From the NCBI GenBank assembly GCA_003028315.1, contig CP028150.1:1798001-1862000 (forward strand): a stretch of 64,000 nt of DNA, read 5' to 3'. This DNA is from Neisseria mucosa (lineage in GTDB: Bacteria; Pseudomonadota; Gammaproteobacteria; Burkholderiales; Neisseriaceae). A program made the position numbers and the translations under genes. The notes under the pieces were generated by a model. The model was not told where the DNA came from, did no database searches, and saw nothing but the letters and a program-made list of their open reading frames with translations. This document shows, one piece after another, positions 44,603 through 53,565 of the stretch; the first letter of the stretch is position 1; every line of letters starts with the position of its first letter.

Positions 44603-44701
44603 TCAGTCATCACGATTTTCCCAACGCCAAAGTACAACAATTAAAAACAACACTGACAATGTAAATAGCCATGAATCAAGACCAAAAGGACCATGCATCA
44701 T
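44603..44701 (-). CDS. 32-residue putative single-pass membrane peptide
   Basis: ATG at 44701 opens MMHGPFGLDSWLFTLSVLFL and continues through IVVLWRWENRDD to TGA at 44603. It has a 17-19 residue hydrophobic helix followed by an aromatic-basic-acidic tail, the look of a bacterial small membrane protein. AGAGATGG lies about 7-15 bases before the ATG, and the start is 18 bases after the DUF502 stop codon, so translation could be coupled. A DUS-like sequence lies just after the stop. I do not recognise a family. Confidence 0.5.
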   Translation of the reverse strand: MMHGPFGLDSWLFTLSVLFLIVVLWRWENRDD

Positions 44702-44719
44702 GTGTTTGCCATCTCTAGT

Positions 44720-45412
44720 TTATTTGTCTAAACATCGTATTTCGGCTTGGTTCTTGAGCGGCAAGTCATCCGGCATCACCATACCCAGAGAAATCACATA
44801 TTTCAATGCTTCGTCCACGCTCATATCGAGTTCGCGCACGTCGCTCTTTTTCACCATGATGTAATAGCCGCCGGTCGGATTGGGCGTGGTCGGCACATAG
44901 ACGGAAAGATAGTCATCATCGTGCGGCAGGCTGCCTTTGAGTTTGTCGGGAATATGCCCTGAAACAAAGGCAATCGTCCAAATATTGGGCTGCGGGAATG
45001 GAACCAGCACGGGCGTTCTGAACGAGCGGCTGCTGTCGGAGAGCAGGGACTCGGATACTTTTTTGACGCTGGAATAGATGGACTTGACGACGGGAATCCG
45101 TCCCAACAGGCTGTCCCATGCGGCGAGGATTTGACGCCCCAAAACGTTGGCGGCGAACACGCCGGTCAGAAATAAGACGACGATGGCGGCAATAATGCCC
45201 AGGCCGGGAATATTGAATCCCCAGAAATATTGGGGCTGCCATTGCTCGGGCAGCAGGCTGATCAGCCGGTCGGCGGCAGATATGATATAGCTGACCGCCC
45301 AAATGGTTACGGCTATCGGCAGCCATACCAGCATGCCTGTAATCAGATATTTTTTTAATGCCTTGGCAACTTTTCCGCCTTCGGCCGTTTGTTCTGTCAT
45401 CTTCTGTGTCAT
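44720..45412 (-). CDS. DUF502-family inner-membrane protein
   Basis: A 230-residue protein with two strong membrane helices (LITGMLVWLPIAVTIWAVSYI; GLGIIAAIVVLFLTGVFAANV) and a C-terminal cytoplasmic part containing RIPVVKSIYSSVKKVSESLLSD, PNIWTIAFVSG and VYVPTTPNPTGGYYIMV, the DUF502 hallmarks. Function is unknown; the family is widespread next to aspS in beta-proteobacteria. A second in-frame ATG at 45400 (MTEQTAEGG) could be the real start; neither ribosome site is decisive. Confidence 0.88.
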   Translation of the reverse strand: MTQKMTEQTAEGGKVAKALKKYLITGMLVWLPIAVTIWAVSYIISAADRLISLLPEQWQPQYFWGFNIPGLGIIAAIVVLFLTGVFAANVLGRQILAAWDSLLGRIPVVKSIYSSVKKVSESLLSDSSRSFRTPVLVPFPQPNIWTIAFVSGHIPDKLKGSLPHDDDYLSVYVPTTPNPTGGYYIMVKKSDVRELDMSVDEALKYVISLGMVMPDDLPLKNQAEIRCLDK

Positions 45413-45500
45413 TCCGACAAATATCGCCCAAACGTTGCATTATACGCGTTTGGGCGATAGGAAACGAGTGTTTTTAATATGGGAAGGGTGTTTGTTTTGC

Positions 45501-45546
45501 TTTCAGACGACCTGTGTACAACATGGTGTAAAAGGTCGTCTGAAAA
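45501..45546. repeat. Tail-to-tail DUS pair after pldA
   Basis: TTTCAGACGACCTG (about 45501-45514) and AAAGGTCGTCTGAAAA (45531-45546) with a 16-base spacer, between pldA and the DUF502 gene. Confidence 0.65.
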
Positions 45547-45558
45547 CGGGGTTGGGTG

Positions 45559-46779
45559 TCAAATTCCGTCCCAGTCGTTGAACATCAGGCCGATGCCGAT
45601 GCCGTTTTGTTTGTGGTTGTAATCAATCAGGCTTTCGCCGTAGCCGTGAAAGCCGCGCACGACGCCTTTGAGTTTGCCTTTAATCGGGAAAGTATAGGCG
45701 GCTTCAACCGCGCCGTGTCCGGTTTTAGGATTGTAGCGCAGCAGGGACGAAATATTTTGTTTGTCGTTCAGGCGGTATTGCAGCTTCAAATCGCCATAAC
45801 CCATATAGTCGGTAATGTCGGGATTGTCGTTGTTTTCGCCGGTCTGATCGAATGCGCGCATCCACACGCGCGGGATGACGGTCAGTTTGCCCCATTCCAT
45901 CCCCGCCAATGCGTAAACGCGGTTCCATGAGCGGGATTCGGGTCGGCTTTGTCCGTTGGATTGGTGGACGAAGCCTGCGCCGACCATCCGCAGTTTGCCG
46001 CCGAACGGCAAATCTGCCTTCACGGGCTGAGTCAGGAAAATTTCGGGTTCGTAATCGGTATTGCGGAACGGCGCGGATTTTCTGCCTTGGTTGTAAATCT
46101 GCCAATCGGATTTTTGGGTGTAGCCGAACCACAAATCTGCGCGGGTTTTAAACAAATCTTCGGCGATTTTGCTTTTGAACGAAACTTGCAGTTTGGTTTC
46201 TATGTGTTTCTGTTCGCTGAATTTTTCCTGATTGGTCGTGCCGCGCGAAGGGGAATGGGGATGGAGGTTGGGCGAGCTGTTGTACCATGCGGGCATCAGG
46301 TACATGGGATTATGCTCGCGCACGCTCAACAAGCCGCGCGAGTCGTTTTTGTCCAAATCGTACATCAGGCTCAGCGGCGTGTAGGCATCGGCTGCGGTGC
46401 GGAGATTGTCTTCCGAAAGGGTGGATTGTTCTTTATTTTCGTCAAACACAATCGTCGCCGCTTTTTTCTCGCGACTGGTGCTGATGGTTTTGGGCAAATC
46501 GACCGGCGCTTTGGCGGTTTCTTCGCGAATGACGGGCAGCGGTGCTTGCGGCGGCAGTTGAGCTGAGTAAATGCTGTCGTAACACGCCAAACGGGTGGCA
46601 TTGTCTTGAATGGAAGTACATTGCAAAGCCGTGTCGGCATAGGCGACAGGAGCGGCAGTTCCGCCGACAAGGATAAGCATCAAAGCGCGCCGACATTTGG
46701 ATAATGACGGTTTTTTGTTCTTTAGGGCATCGCTTTGCGCCAAATTGTGTTTCAACATCTTGTTCATCATTTCATTCAT
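45559..46779 (-). CDS. pldA: Outer-membrane phospholipase A1
   Basis: A 406-residue 12-stranded barrel enzyme (OmpLA). After a long positively charged start and signal peptide (ALMLILVGGTAAPVAYA) comes a spacer with C-x18-C, then the barrel. The catalytic stretch GFVHQSNGQSRPESRSWNRVY contains the His and Ser of the active site and the following SRSWNR motif; Asn is supplied by an adjacent strand. It ends with FNDWDGI. It hydrolyses phospholipids misplaced in the outer leaflet. The annotated start (MNEMMNKM) may be upstream of the real one; MLKHN (46755) is possible. Confidence 0.93.
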   Translation of the reverse strand: MNEMMNKMLKHNLAQSDALKNKKPSLSKCRRALMLILVGGTAAPVAYADTALQCTSIQDNATRLACYDSIYSAQLPPQAPLPVIREETAKAPVDLPKTISTSREKKAATIVFDENKEQSTLSEDNLRTAADAYTPLSLMYDLDKNDSRGLLSVREHNPMYLMPAWYNSSPNLHPHSPSRGTTNQEKFSEQKHIETKLQVSFKSKIAEDLFKTRADLWFGYTQKSDWQIYNQGRKSAPFRNTDYEPEIFLTQPVKADLPFGGKLRMVGAGFVHQSNGQSRPESRSWNRVYALAGMEWGKLTVIPRVWMRAFDQTGENNDNPDITDYMGYGDLKLQYRLNDKQNISSLLRYNPKTGHGAVEAAYTFPIKGKLKGVVRGFHGYGESLIDYNHKQNGIGIGLMFNDWDGI

Positions 46780-46930
46780 GGGATTGCCGATTGGGTGTTT
46801 TCAGACGACCTTTTGCCTGAACATCGGGATTAATCGTTTGAAAAGCAGATCAAGCCGCATTTTACCGCCTTGCGCCGGTGTTACAGCAGGTCGTCTGAAA
46901 AGTTTACATCAACTTGCACCACATACGGCA

Positions 46931-46962
46931 ATGCCCCTGAAAGGTTAAGACCTCAGGGGCAT
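46931..46962 (-). terminator. Hairpin downstream of rpsT
   Basis: ATGCCCCTGA / TCAGGGGCAT, 10 perfect pairs with a 12-base loop, about 57 bases after the rpsT stop. The minus-strand side is not T-rich, so it may be a 3'-end stabiliser rather than a strong terminator. Confidence 0.5.
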
Positions 46963-47019
46963 CGTTATCTGCTTGCCTGTCCCGACGCGATCAAGCGCCA
47001 AGACGATAGGCGAAAAAGA

Positions 47020-47283
47020 TTAAGCCAATGCTTTTACTTTGGCAGACAGACGGCTCTTATGGCGGGCTGCTTTGTTTTTGTGGAATACGCCTTTGTCAGC
47101 GATACGGTCGATGACTTTAACGGACTCTTGGTAAACTGCTTGAGCAGCAGCTTTGTCGCCGGCTTCAACTGCTTTCAACACTTTTTTCACTGCGGTACGG
47201 AATGCAGTACGCAGGCTGGCGTTGTGGGCGCGTTGTTTAACCGATTGGCGGGCACGTTTGCGGGCTTGTGCGCTGTTTGCCAT
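47020..47283 (-). CDS. rpsT: 30S ribosomal protein S20
   Basis: An 87-residue basic helical protein: [20 protein letters not shown], then [20 protein letters not shown], and [20 protein letters not shown] at the end. It binds the 5' domain of 16S rRNA. The start at 47283 has AGGAGA upstream; the longer frame to 47415 is not supported. A good promoter lies at 47324-47352. Confidence 0.98.
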
Positions 47284-47323
47284 ATTGAATATCTCCTGAA
47301 AAAATAAATTCTGTAAACGCGCA

Positions 47324-47352
47324 ATTTTAAAGACAGATTCCTCTATATGCAA
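47324..47352 (-). promoter_or_regulatory. Candidate promoter of rpsT
   Basis: On the minus strand TTGCAT (47352-47347), 17 bases, TAAAAT (47329-47324), about 40 bases ahead of the rpsT start. Confidence 0.65.
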
Positions 47353-47477
47353 GTATTTTCTCTGTTTGCGCGCGCAAATCGCCCGTATTTTGCCCAAAAA
47401 CGACATCTTGTGCAACGCCGTTTTCCCGAGCCTAAGAAATCGTGCCTTATTTCAATAAAAATCAGTCAGATATTGCT

Positions 47478-47505
47478 TTGAGTTCTCACCTACTTCCATT
47501 ACAAT
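47478..47505 (+). promoter_or_regulatory. Candidate promoter of potD
   Basis: TTGAGT, 16 bases, TACAAT, giving a leader of roughly 75 bases before the potD start at 47587. Confidence 0.55.
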
Positions 47506-47586
47506 AGCCCCGCTTTGCGCCGGGGTATTGATGGGGTGCAGAGTGTTCATTTTCCGTTAACAATCTTTCATCAGGAATCTGCCCGT

Positions 47587-48729
47587 ATGAAAAAATCCGT
47601 ATTAGCCGTATTGGCGGCATTGTCGCTGGCCGCTTGCGGCGGTGGCGAGAAAAAAACCGAGCAACCTCAAGCAGGCAGCGCGCCTGCTGCCAATGCCGAA
47701 GCAGCCGCCACCGATACTTTGAACATCTACAACTGGTCGAACTACGTTGACGAAAGCACCGTTGAAGACTTCAAAAAAGCCAACAATCTGAAGCTGACCT
47801 ACGACCTTTACGAAAACAACGAAACACTCGAAGCCAAAATGCTGACCGGTAAATCCGGCTATGATTTGGTCGTTCCCGGTATTGCCTTCCTGCCCCGCCA
47901 AATCGAAGCGGGTGCCTATCAAAAAATCAATAAGGACCTGATTCCCAATTACAAAAATATCGATCCCGAATTGTTGAAAATGCTGGAAACTGCCGATCCG
48001 GGCAACCAGTATGCCGTTCCTTATTTCTCCGGCGTCAACACTTTGGCAATTACAGCAAAGGGCAAAGAACTTTTGGGCGGCAAGCTGCCTGAAAACGGTT
48101 GGGATTTGCTGTTCAAACCTGAATATACCAACAAGCTGAAATCATGCGGTATCGCTTTGTGGGATACGCCGAGCGAGATGTTCCCGATTTTACTGAATTA
48201 TTTGGGTAAAGACCCCAAAGGCACAAATCCTGACGATTTGAAAGCGGCGGCGGAAGTGCTGAAAGCCATCCGTCCTGATGTAAAACGTTTCAGCCCGTCT
48301 ATCATTGACGAACTGGCGCGCGGCGACATCTGTCTCGCAGCGGGTAACGGCGGCGACTTGAACTTGGCGAAAGCCCGTTCCGAAGAAGTGAAAAACAACG
48401 TCGGCATTGAAGTTTTGACGCCGAAGGGTATGGGCTTCTGGATTGAATCTTGGCTGATTCCCGCCGATGCGAAAAACATTGCCAATGCCCACAAATACAT
48501 CAACTATACGCTTGATCCCGAAGTGGCTGCGAAAAACGGTATCGCCGTAACCTTCGCGCCGGCCAGCAAACCGGCACGCGAAAAAATGCCTACCGAGCTG
48601 GTGAACACTCGCTCTATTTTCCCGAACGAGCAAGACATGAAAGACGGTTTCGTGATGCCTCAAATGAGCGCAGATGCGAAAAAACTGTCTGTCAACTTGT
48701 GGCAAAAAATCAAAGTAGGCTCCAATTAA
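47587..48729 (+). CDS. potD: Polyamine (spermidine/putrescine)-binding lipoprotein PotD/PotF type
   Basis: A 380-residue lipoprotein: lipobox LAAC with Cys17, a Gly/Glu/Ala linker, then the two-lobe polyamine-binding fold. TLNIYNWSNYVDESTVEDFKK and YDLYENNETLEAKMLTGKSGYDLVVP (part) are the family signature; NYTLDPEVAAKNGIAVTFAP is also conserved. It would deliver polyamines to a PotABC permease encoded elsewhere. AGGAA precedes ATG 47587. The hairpin after it uses the other DUS dialect. Confidence 0.94.
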   Translation: MKKSVLAVLAALSLAACGGGEKKTEQPQAGSAPAANAEAAATDTLNIYNWSNYVDESTVEDFKKANNLKLTYDLYENNETLEAKMLTGKSGYDLVVPGIAFLPRQIEAGAYQKINKDLIPNYKNIDPELLKMLETADPGNQYAVPYFSGVNTLAITAKGKELLGGKLPENGWDLLFKPEYTNKLKSCGIALWDTPSEMFPILLNYLGKDPKGTNPDDLKAAAEVLKAIRPDVKRFSPSIIDELARGDICLAAGNGGDLNLAKARSEEVKNNVGIEVLTPKGMGFWIESWLIPADAKNIANAHKYINYTLDPEVAAKNGIAVTFAPASKPAREKMPTELVNTRSIFPNEQDMKDGFVMPQMSADAKKLSVNLWQKIKVGSN

Positions 48730-48742
48730 TCCGGAATATTGA

Positions 48743-48775
48743 AAAACGCCGTCTGAAATTCTTCAGACGGCGTTT
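48743..48775. terminator. Terminator between potD and tbpA with a foreign DUS dialect
   Basis: AAACGCCGTCTGAA attc TTCAGACGGCGTTT. The core is GCCGTCTGAA, the meningococcal/gonococcal 10-mer, not the AGGTCGTCTGAA used elsewhere in the window. Convergent genes potD and tbpA share it. Confidence 0.88.
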
Positions 48776-48834
48776 CTAATTTTACCGCAATATCCGTGCC
48801 GTTCACCTATTGCCTTGATGCACGGTTGCTTTGG

Positions 48835-51564
48835 TTAAAACTTCATCTCCAAAGTCAGGGTGTAATTTCGTCCCGGTGCGGCGTAGCGGTTATACCTGCC
48901 GACATTATTGTGCCTATTGACCGCTCCTTCGGCAGTCTGCCTTACAGACTCCCAAGTGGTATACCGGTAGTTGAAGAGGTTATACACGCCTGCGCGCAGG
49001 GTCAGGTGTTTCTTGATATTGTAATATCCGGAAACATCCGTAACATGCCAAGGCCGCGTCCGCCGTGATGCTGCTTTTTTAGCATTGGCATTACCGTTCA
49101 ACAGCGCCTGGCTGCCTAGCAGTTCGTCAACAGATTTTGCCTTGGAATAAGTAAACATCGTATTGATACCCCATATTCCGTCAGGATGGTCGTAACCCAA
49201 ACCCAATACATATCGTGAAGGTTGGACGGCATCAAAGAGATATGAAGTTACAAACGTCCTGTCGGCGCGTATATCGGCATCTTTGACCTTGATACGGTTA
49301 TAGGCAAGCGTGGAATACAACCCGTCCGGCAACCCGCCCCATACACCGTGCCAATCGATTTTACCCAAAATATTGATACCGGCTATCCGTGCATTTTGAG
49401 CATTTCGGTATCCGGGGTCGCCAGAAGCCGAAGTTTGCCCGTTTTGAGTTCGGGTTTCATAACCGAATGCAATCAGGTCGCGATAAGCATTGTTGAAATA
49501 GCTGGCTTCCAAATTGCCGAAGTCCCCTTTAAATACAATACCTGTCTCTCTATTAAAGGATTTTTCCGGTTTCAGATCCAACGTTTTCAAAGACTCCCCG
49601 GCTCTCCAGCCGTACATTTCGGCAAACGACGGTAGACGGAAGCCCGTAGAAGCGCGATAAGTCAAATCCATCCAGGTGAAAGGCTTGAGGACTACGCCTG
49701 CGTTCCAAGAAAGGTTGCGGTGAGTGCCGGTAGAGACACTCTTATCTTCCGAATGCGTACTGCGGTAATCGTAACGTATGCCTGCTCCGACATCCGCCCA
49801 CCTGCCCAAACGAACATTGTCTTGAACGGCTGCATAATAACCGTTGCCGCCGATATTCCTCGGTGTGCAGTCTGTATAGGTGTTATTGCCGAAACGGCAT
49901 ATCGGCGATGTATTGACCGTGGTCTTGCCAATAGACACCCAATACGGTTTGCCTTGGCTTCCGTTGGGTGACTGCGCCCCTTCCGGGATTTTTGATCCAT
50001 ATGCCTGAACTGCGTTTTGAAGATAATAATCGCTGTGGGACAATTGCGACTTAAAGCGGTCGTACCCTAGATTGATACTCAAATTGTGACGGATTTTGGC
50101 CGTATTAAATGCCTTTTTAAATACTGCTTGGAACAGGTTTCGGCTTTCTTCATAAATCATCCGGTCGGATTTATAGAAGGAATACGGTTTATTGCCGTCG
50201 GGACGGCAATTTTTATCCGAACCGTCGTGAGAGCAATGCGTCTGCTGCAAACGGTTGTCCAAATCTATACCTTGCCGGTCATAAGAAAGTCGGGCGTAAT
50301 CGGCCCAGGTATCCTTGTCAGCATTATGGTAAACATATTCGACCCCGTACCGGTTTTTAGTATGGCGTTCATCATAAAACACGCCGGTACCGTAACCGAT
50401 ACCCTGCAATGTACCGCCCTCTCCCTGAACAAACAGCCTTTCGGCCTTATTATTGCCCGAATATTTGCCAAAGCCGCTCGGCGTACCGTTTCTCCGGACA
50501 CTTTCATTCAGATCGGCCTCGGTAAAATAGGCAGGAACAGTCATATCCCGTGTATCAAAGGTCTGCTGCGTACGTTCAAGAACGGCTCCGACATAATGGC
50601 GGTTGTCCAAATGCCAACCCGGTCGGAACAGCCATGATTGGCTGCCATACTCAAGCGGGTCCGCAAGGAAGCGGCTGGGGCCGGTATAATCCTGCGTGCT
50701 GACGGTTTTGCGCTCATCTTTGGCCAAAGCATCTTTTTTCGCATTGTCTTTACAGGCCGCATATCCATTGGAACATTCCTCTTCGACAATGAAATTTGCG
50801 TACGGATGGGTATCCTCGACCGGCATCAGCCGGTTGAAACTCTGCACACCTTTACCAGCATCTTTATGCGCATGGATTTCCTGCCCCCGCCGTTTAGTAT
50901 AAATAAGGAGGGCTTCCGCGCCGCCGCTGCGTCCTGCAAGCGCAAGGGACTGTGTCAGGGTATGGTCTTTTCCAGAATAGGCAGTTTTACTCTGAATGCC
51001 CCACTGTTTTCCCTCTCCGATAATGTCGGCTGCGGTTTTGGTTTGAAATGCGACCGAACCTGCCAATGCGCCGTTTCCGTATTCTGATGAATTCGAACCC
51101 TTGCTGATTTCAACGGCCTTAACGTTTTCATACTCAATTTCATTGATTGCGCCGCTGCTGCCCGCCGTCCTCGTCCCACCCAATGCCGCCTGCGCGGTGT
51201 AGGACTGTATTTGCGAAACGCCGTCTACCGTTAAGGAAACGCGGTTTTTATCCATGCCGCGTATTGAATAGCCGGAACTTGCGCCCCGACCCTGTTCGAC
51301 CACGGCAATACCCGGATCGTAACGGGTCAGGTCTCGGATATTCAAAACCTGTTCTTTACTTAGCGTCTCGGAAGATTTGACCAGCTTGCCCAGCCCGGTT
51401 ACTTCGTTATCACGGCGGGTTTTCTGTTTTTTCGCATTGACCTGCACGGTATCGAGCTGCTTTTCCCACACTTGTCCGGCCGGTAAAACATCCGCATAAG
51501 CAGGCAGCGCAGTCATCAGCGACAGGCACAAAATATTTAATCGGAACAAATGTTGCTGTTTCAT
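48835..51564 (-). CDS. tbpA: Transferrin-binding protein A, TonB-dependent receptor
   Basis: A 909-residue outer-membrane receptor. Signal peptide (FRLNILCLSLMTALPAYA), TonB box LDTVQVNAKK, plug with RYDPGIAVVEQGRGASSGYS and ALGGTRTAGSSGAINEIEYE, and a 22-strand barrel ending in RYAAPGRNYTLTLEMKF. Many stretches match meningococcal TbpA almost word for word, while the surface loops differ. With TbpB it extracts iron from human transferrin at the cell surface. Downstream of tbpB by 86 bases, in the same operon. Its cysteine-rich loop region (EEECSNGYAACKD; HCSHDGSDKNCRPDG) is intact. Confidence 0.95.
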   Translation of the reverse strand: MKQQHLFRLNILCLSLMTALPAYADVLPAGQVWEKQLDTVQVNAKKQKTRRDNEVTGLGKLVKSSETLSKEQVLNIRDLTRYDPGIAVVEQGRGASSGYSIRGMDKNRVSLTVDGVSQIQSYTAQAALGGTRTAGSSGAINEIEYENVKAVEISKGSNSSEYGNGALAGSVAFQTKTAADIIGEGKQWGIQSKTAYSGKDHTLTQSLALAGRSGGAEALLIYTKRRGQEIHAHKDAGKGVQSFNRLMPVEDTHPYANFIVEEECSNGYAACKDNAKKDALAKDERKTVSTQDYTGPSRFLADPLEYGSQSWLFRPGWHLDNRHYVGAVLERTQQTFDTRDMTVPAYFTEADLNESVRRNGTPSGFGKYSGNNKAERLFVQGEGGTLQGIGYGTGVFYDERHTKNRYGVEYVYHNADKDTWADYARLSYDRQGIDLDNRLQQTHCSHDGSDKNCRPDGNKPYSFYKSDRMIYEESRNLFQAVFKKAFNTAKIRHNLSINLGYDRFKSQLSHSDYYLQNAVQAYGSKIPEGAQSPNGSQGKPYWVSIGKTTVNTSPICRFGNNTYTDCTPRNIGGNGYYAAVQDNVRLGRWADVGAGIRYDYRSTHSEDKSVSTGTHRNLSWNAGVVLKPFTWMDLTYRASTGFRLPSFAEMYGWRAGESLKTLDLKPEKSFNRETGIVFKGDFGNLEASYFNNAYRDLIAFGYETRTQNGQTSASGDPGYRNAQNARIAGINILGKIDWHGVWGGLPDGLYSTLAYNRIKVKDADIRADRTFVTSYLFDAVQPSRYVLGLGYDHPDGIWGINTMFTYSKAKSVDELLGSQALLNGNANAKKAASRRTRPWHVTDVSGYYNIKKHLTLRAGVYNLFNYRYTTWESVRQTAEGAVNRHNNVGRYNRYAAPGRNYTLTLEMKF

Positions 51565-51585
51565 ATCATTTCTCTACTTACTGCC

Positions 51586-51620
51586 TTCAGGCGGCATTTA
51601 AAGCCGATATGCCGTCTGAA
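51586..51620. repeat. 12-mer ATGCCGTCTGAA and degenerate partner between tbpB and tbpA
   Basis: A perfect ATGCCGTCTGAA at 51609-51620 faces TTCAGGCGGCAT at 51586-51597. The first is the extended DUS of N. meningitidis and N. gonorrhoeae. A further near-match (ATGCCGTCTGAG) lies inside tbpB at 52223-52234. Confidence 0.88.
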
Positions 51621-51650
51621 GAACTTTCCTCTGTCAACCGGCAGCCCAGT

Positions 51651-53429
51651 TTACCGGACAAGCTGTTGGCGTTTCGTACCGAATACCACTGCCGCCTTGC
51701 CGCGTTCTCCCTCCAATGTATTTCCGGAGAACGATCCGCCCATCTCAATGGCGTTTTTGCCGTAGAAGCCACCGGACACATCTGCACGGATATTCGTCCG
51801 TTTCGGATCGATGGTATTTTTCGGATCTAATGCAAAGCCGTTTTCACCGGTTTTCGCCACACCTGAAAAACCGTTGCCCTGAATCGTGGCAGTGATGGTG
51901 AATACGGGGGCAATGCGGTCTTTCGCCGTCAGCATACCGTTGAGGGTTTTCTCGGCAAAATTAACTTTAAACTCCGCCCGGTTACCGCCTTCCTTATTGG
52001 AAGGTTCAGCACTCCAGCTCGTACCATTAACAATAGTACCCGACCATGTACCGCGATATACCGCCTCTCCCGCCGTTACAGGCATATCGGAAACCGGCGT
52101 ACGGCTGCCCTGCAGGAACATATCGTGCGAACCGCCGTGTTCCAACACCCCGAAATGCAGGTAATCCAAATTGGAGCAGCATACCGACACCTTCACACCG
52201 TCTTTCTCAAATACATGCTGGAATGCCGTCTGAGTGCCTTCGGACGGCACAAGCGCAAGCTCTACGCCGTCAATCAGCAGTTTGGCCACGTTGCCGAAGC
52301 TGTCTATCTGTTTTTTCACAAAATCCGCACCGATACGGTAAGCGTCCATAAAGGTTTCAGCCAATGGTTTTTCTGCACCGTCTTTCTGTTTCGCGCTGAA
52401 TACGGCAAGCACTTTCTTATCGTTTGCCAAAAACTTGCCGCCCAACTCATCGCCCTGAGGCCCGTAGAAACCACCTTCCAGACTATCAGAATCAGAAACG
52501 AAGGGATGACCGTTCCCAGTATCTTTATCTGCAGCCAACGCCTTACCTTTGAAACGGTTACCGTGCAGGTTAGCCTGAATGTCGTAACGTTTAATTTGTT
52601 TGGCTTTATTTTCGGTTTCGTTATGGGTAATCCGGTTATTGCGGTAGAGCGCGCCGGTCATGGTCTTGGCGGCGAAGTCCACCTCAAACTCGCTGGTCAG
52701 CCCAAAATCGGTCTGACCTTCCGGTGCCTCGCTTTTATTGCGCAACACATCCGCTTCCTCGGCAGACAAAGCCCCGTACCTATCGCCCGCTTGCGAATTA
52801 CCCAACTGGGAAAACTTCTGTTTTTCCTTGGCATCGGTTACATAATCCCAAGTGCCTTTGTAAATCGACTTGCCCATCGGCAGAGCTTGGGAAGGATTGC
52901 TGCCTTTGTAGAAAAGGTAGCCGTCCGCGCCGGAAAGGGCGATATTGTTTTTGAAATCGATTTTATTGGCACCGTTGCGGTAGATATAGCCCGAGCGGAC
53001 ATATTGGAAATCCGTGTATCCTTCCACACGGCTTTTGCCGTCGCCCGTTGTGATGGATTCGTTCAGCGTACCCTTATCCATCGCAAAAATCTCATTCTTT
53101 TGGGGAAACTCACCCGGCTCACCCGCACCTAATTTCTCCCAATCCGCTTCTGATAATGCCTTATGATCTTCTTTATTTTTCGGGTGCCAGTTCCGACGCG
53201 GTATTTTGGCTGCAAAACCATAAACCGGACGGTCGTTTTCCGCCGCCTGCGCTTCATCGGGTTTTGCCGGTTTTTCAGTCTGTTCGTCTTGGTATTTCGG
53301 TGCTTCGGACTGCGGGTTGTGCTGTTTCGTTTCCACGCTGTCCAAATCGAAACTGCCGCCGCCCGCGCAGGCAGAAAGCAGCAGCACAGGCAGGATGCCG
53401 GCTGCTTGGGCAATAAGTGAATTTTTCAT
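51651..53429 (-). CDS. tbpB: Transferrin-binding protein B, surface lipoprotein
   Basis: A 592-residue lipoprotein of the small (isotype I-like) TbpB size. Lipobox LSAC with Cys21, then GGGSFDLDSVETKQ as in meningococcal TbpB. The N-lobe (YGFAAKIPRRNWHPKNKED ... GGFYGPQGDELGGKFLA) and C-lobe (VSVCCSNLDYLHFG; GNRAEFKVNFAEKTLNGML; VVFGTKRQQLVR) each have a handle and a barrel domain. It captures iron-loaded transferrin and passes it to TbpA. First gene of the tbpBA operon, with a Fur-type site 12-28 bases before the start. Confidence 0.95.
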   Translation of the reverse strand: MKNSLIAQAAGILPVLLLSACAGGGSFDLDSVETKQHNPQSEAPKYQDEQTEKPAKPDEAQAAENDRPVYGFAAKIPRRNWHPKNKEDHKALSEADWEKLGAGEPGEFPQKNEIFAMDKGTLNESITTGDGKSRVEGYTDFQYVRSGYIYRNGANKIDFKNNIALSGADGYLFYKGSNPSQALPMGKSIYKGTWDYVTDAKEKQKFSQLGNSQAGDRYGALSAEEADVLRNKSEAPEGQTDFGLTSEFEVDFAAKTMTGALYRNNRITHNETENKAKQIKRYDIQANLHGNRFKGKALAADKDTGNGHPFVSDSDSLEGGFYGPQGDELGGKFLANDKKVLAVFSAKQKDGAEKPLAETFMDAYRIGADFVKKQIDSFGNVAKLLIDGVELALVPSEGTQTAFQHVFEKDGVKVSVCCSNLDYLHFGVLEHGGSHDMFLQGSRTPVSDMPVTAGEAVYRGTWSGTIVNGTSWSAEPSNKEGGNRAEFKVNFAEKTLNGMLTAKDRIAPVFTITATIQGNGFSGVAKTGENGFALDPKNTIDPKRTNIRADVSGGFYGKNAIEMGGSFSGNTLEGERGKAAVVFGTKRQQLVR

Positions 53430-53440
53430 ATCAAATTTTT

Positions 53441-53457
53441 AAAAATGATAATAGTTT
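53441..53457 (-). promoter_or_regulatory. Candidate Fur box of tbpBA
   Basis: On the minus strand AAACTATTATCATTTTT, matching the TTATCATT core of the Fur consensus, close before the tbpB start. Iron repression of tbpBA by Fur is established in pathogenic Neisseria. Confidence 0.65.
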
Positions 53458-53511
53458 ATATTTTATTAACTTAAAATGTAATTTGCAAACATTTTCTGAC
53501 GTACCTTCACA

Positions 53512-53552
53512 AAAAACACCCGCACATCCTTACTCCGGATATGCGGGTGTTT
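53512..53552 (-). terminator. Intrinsic terminator after the murI fragment
   Basis: AAAAACACCCGCA / TGCGGGTGTTT with a 17-base loop. On the minus strand it ends in TTTTTTG, 14 bases after the murI-fragment stop. Confidence 0.85.
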
Positions 53553-53565
53553 GAGCAAACCTTGC

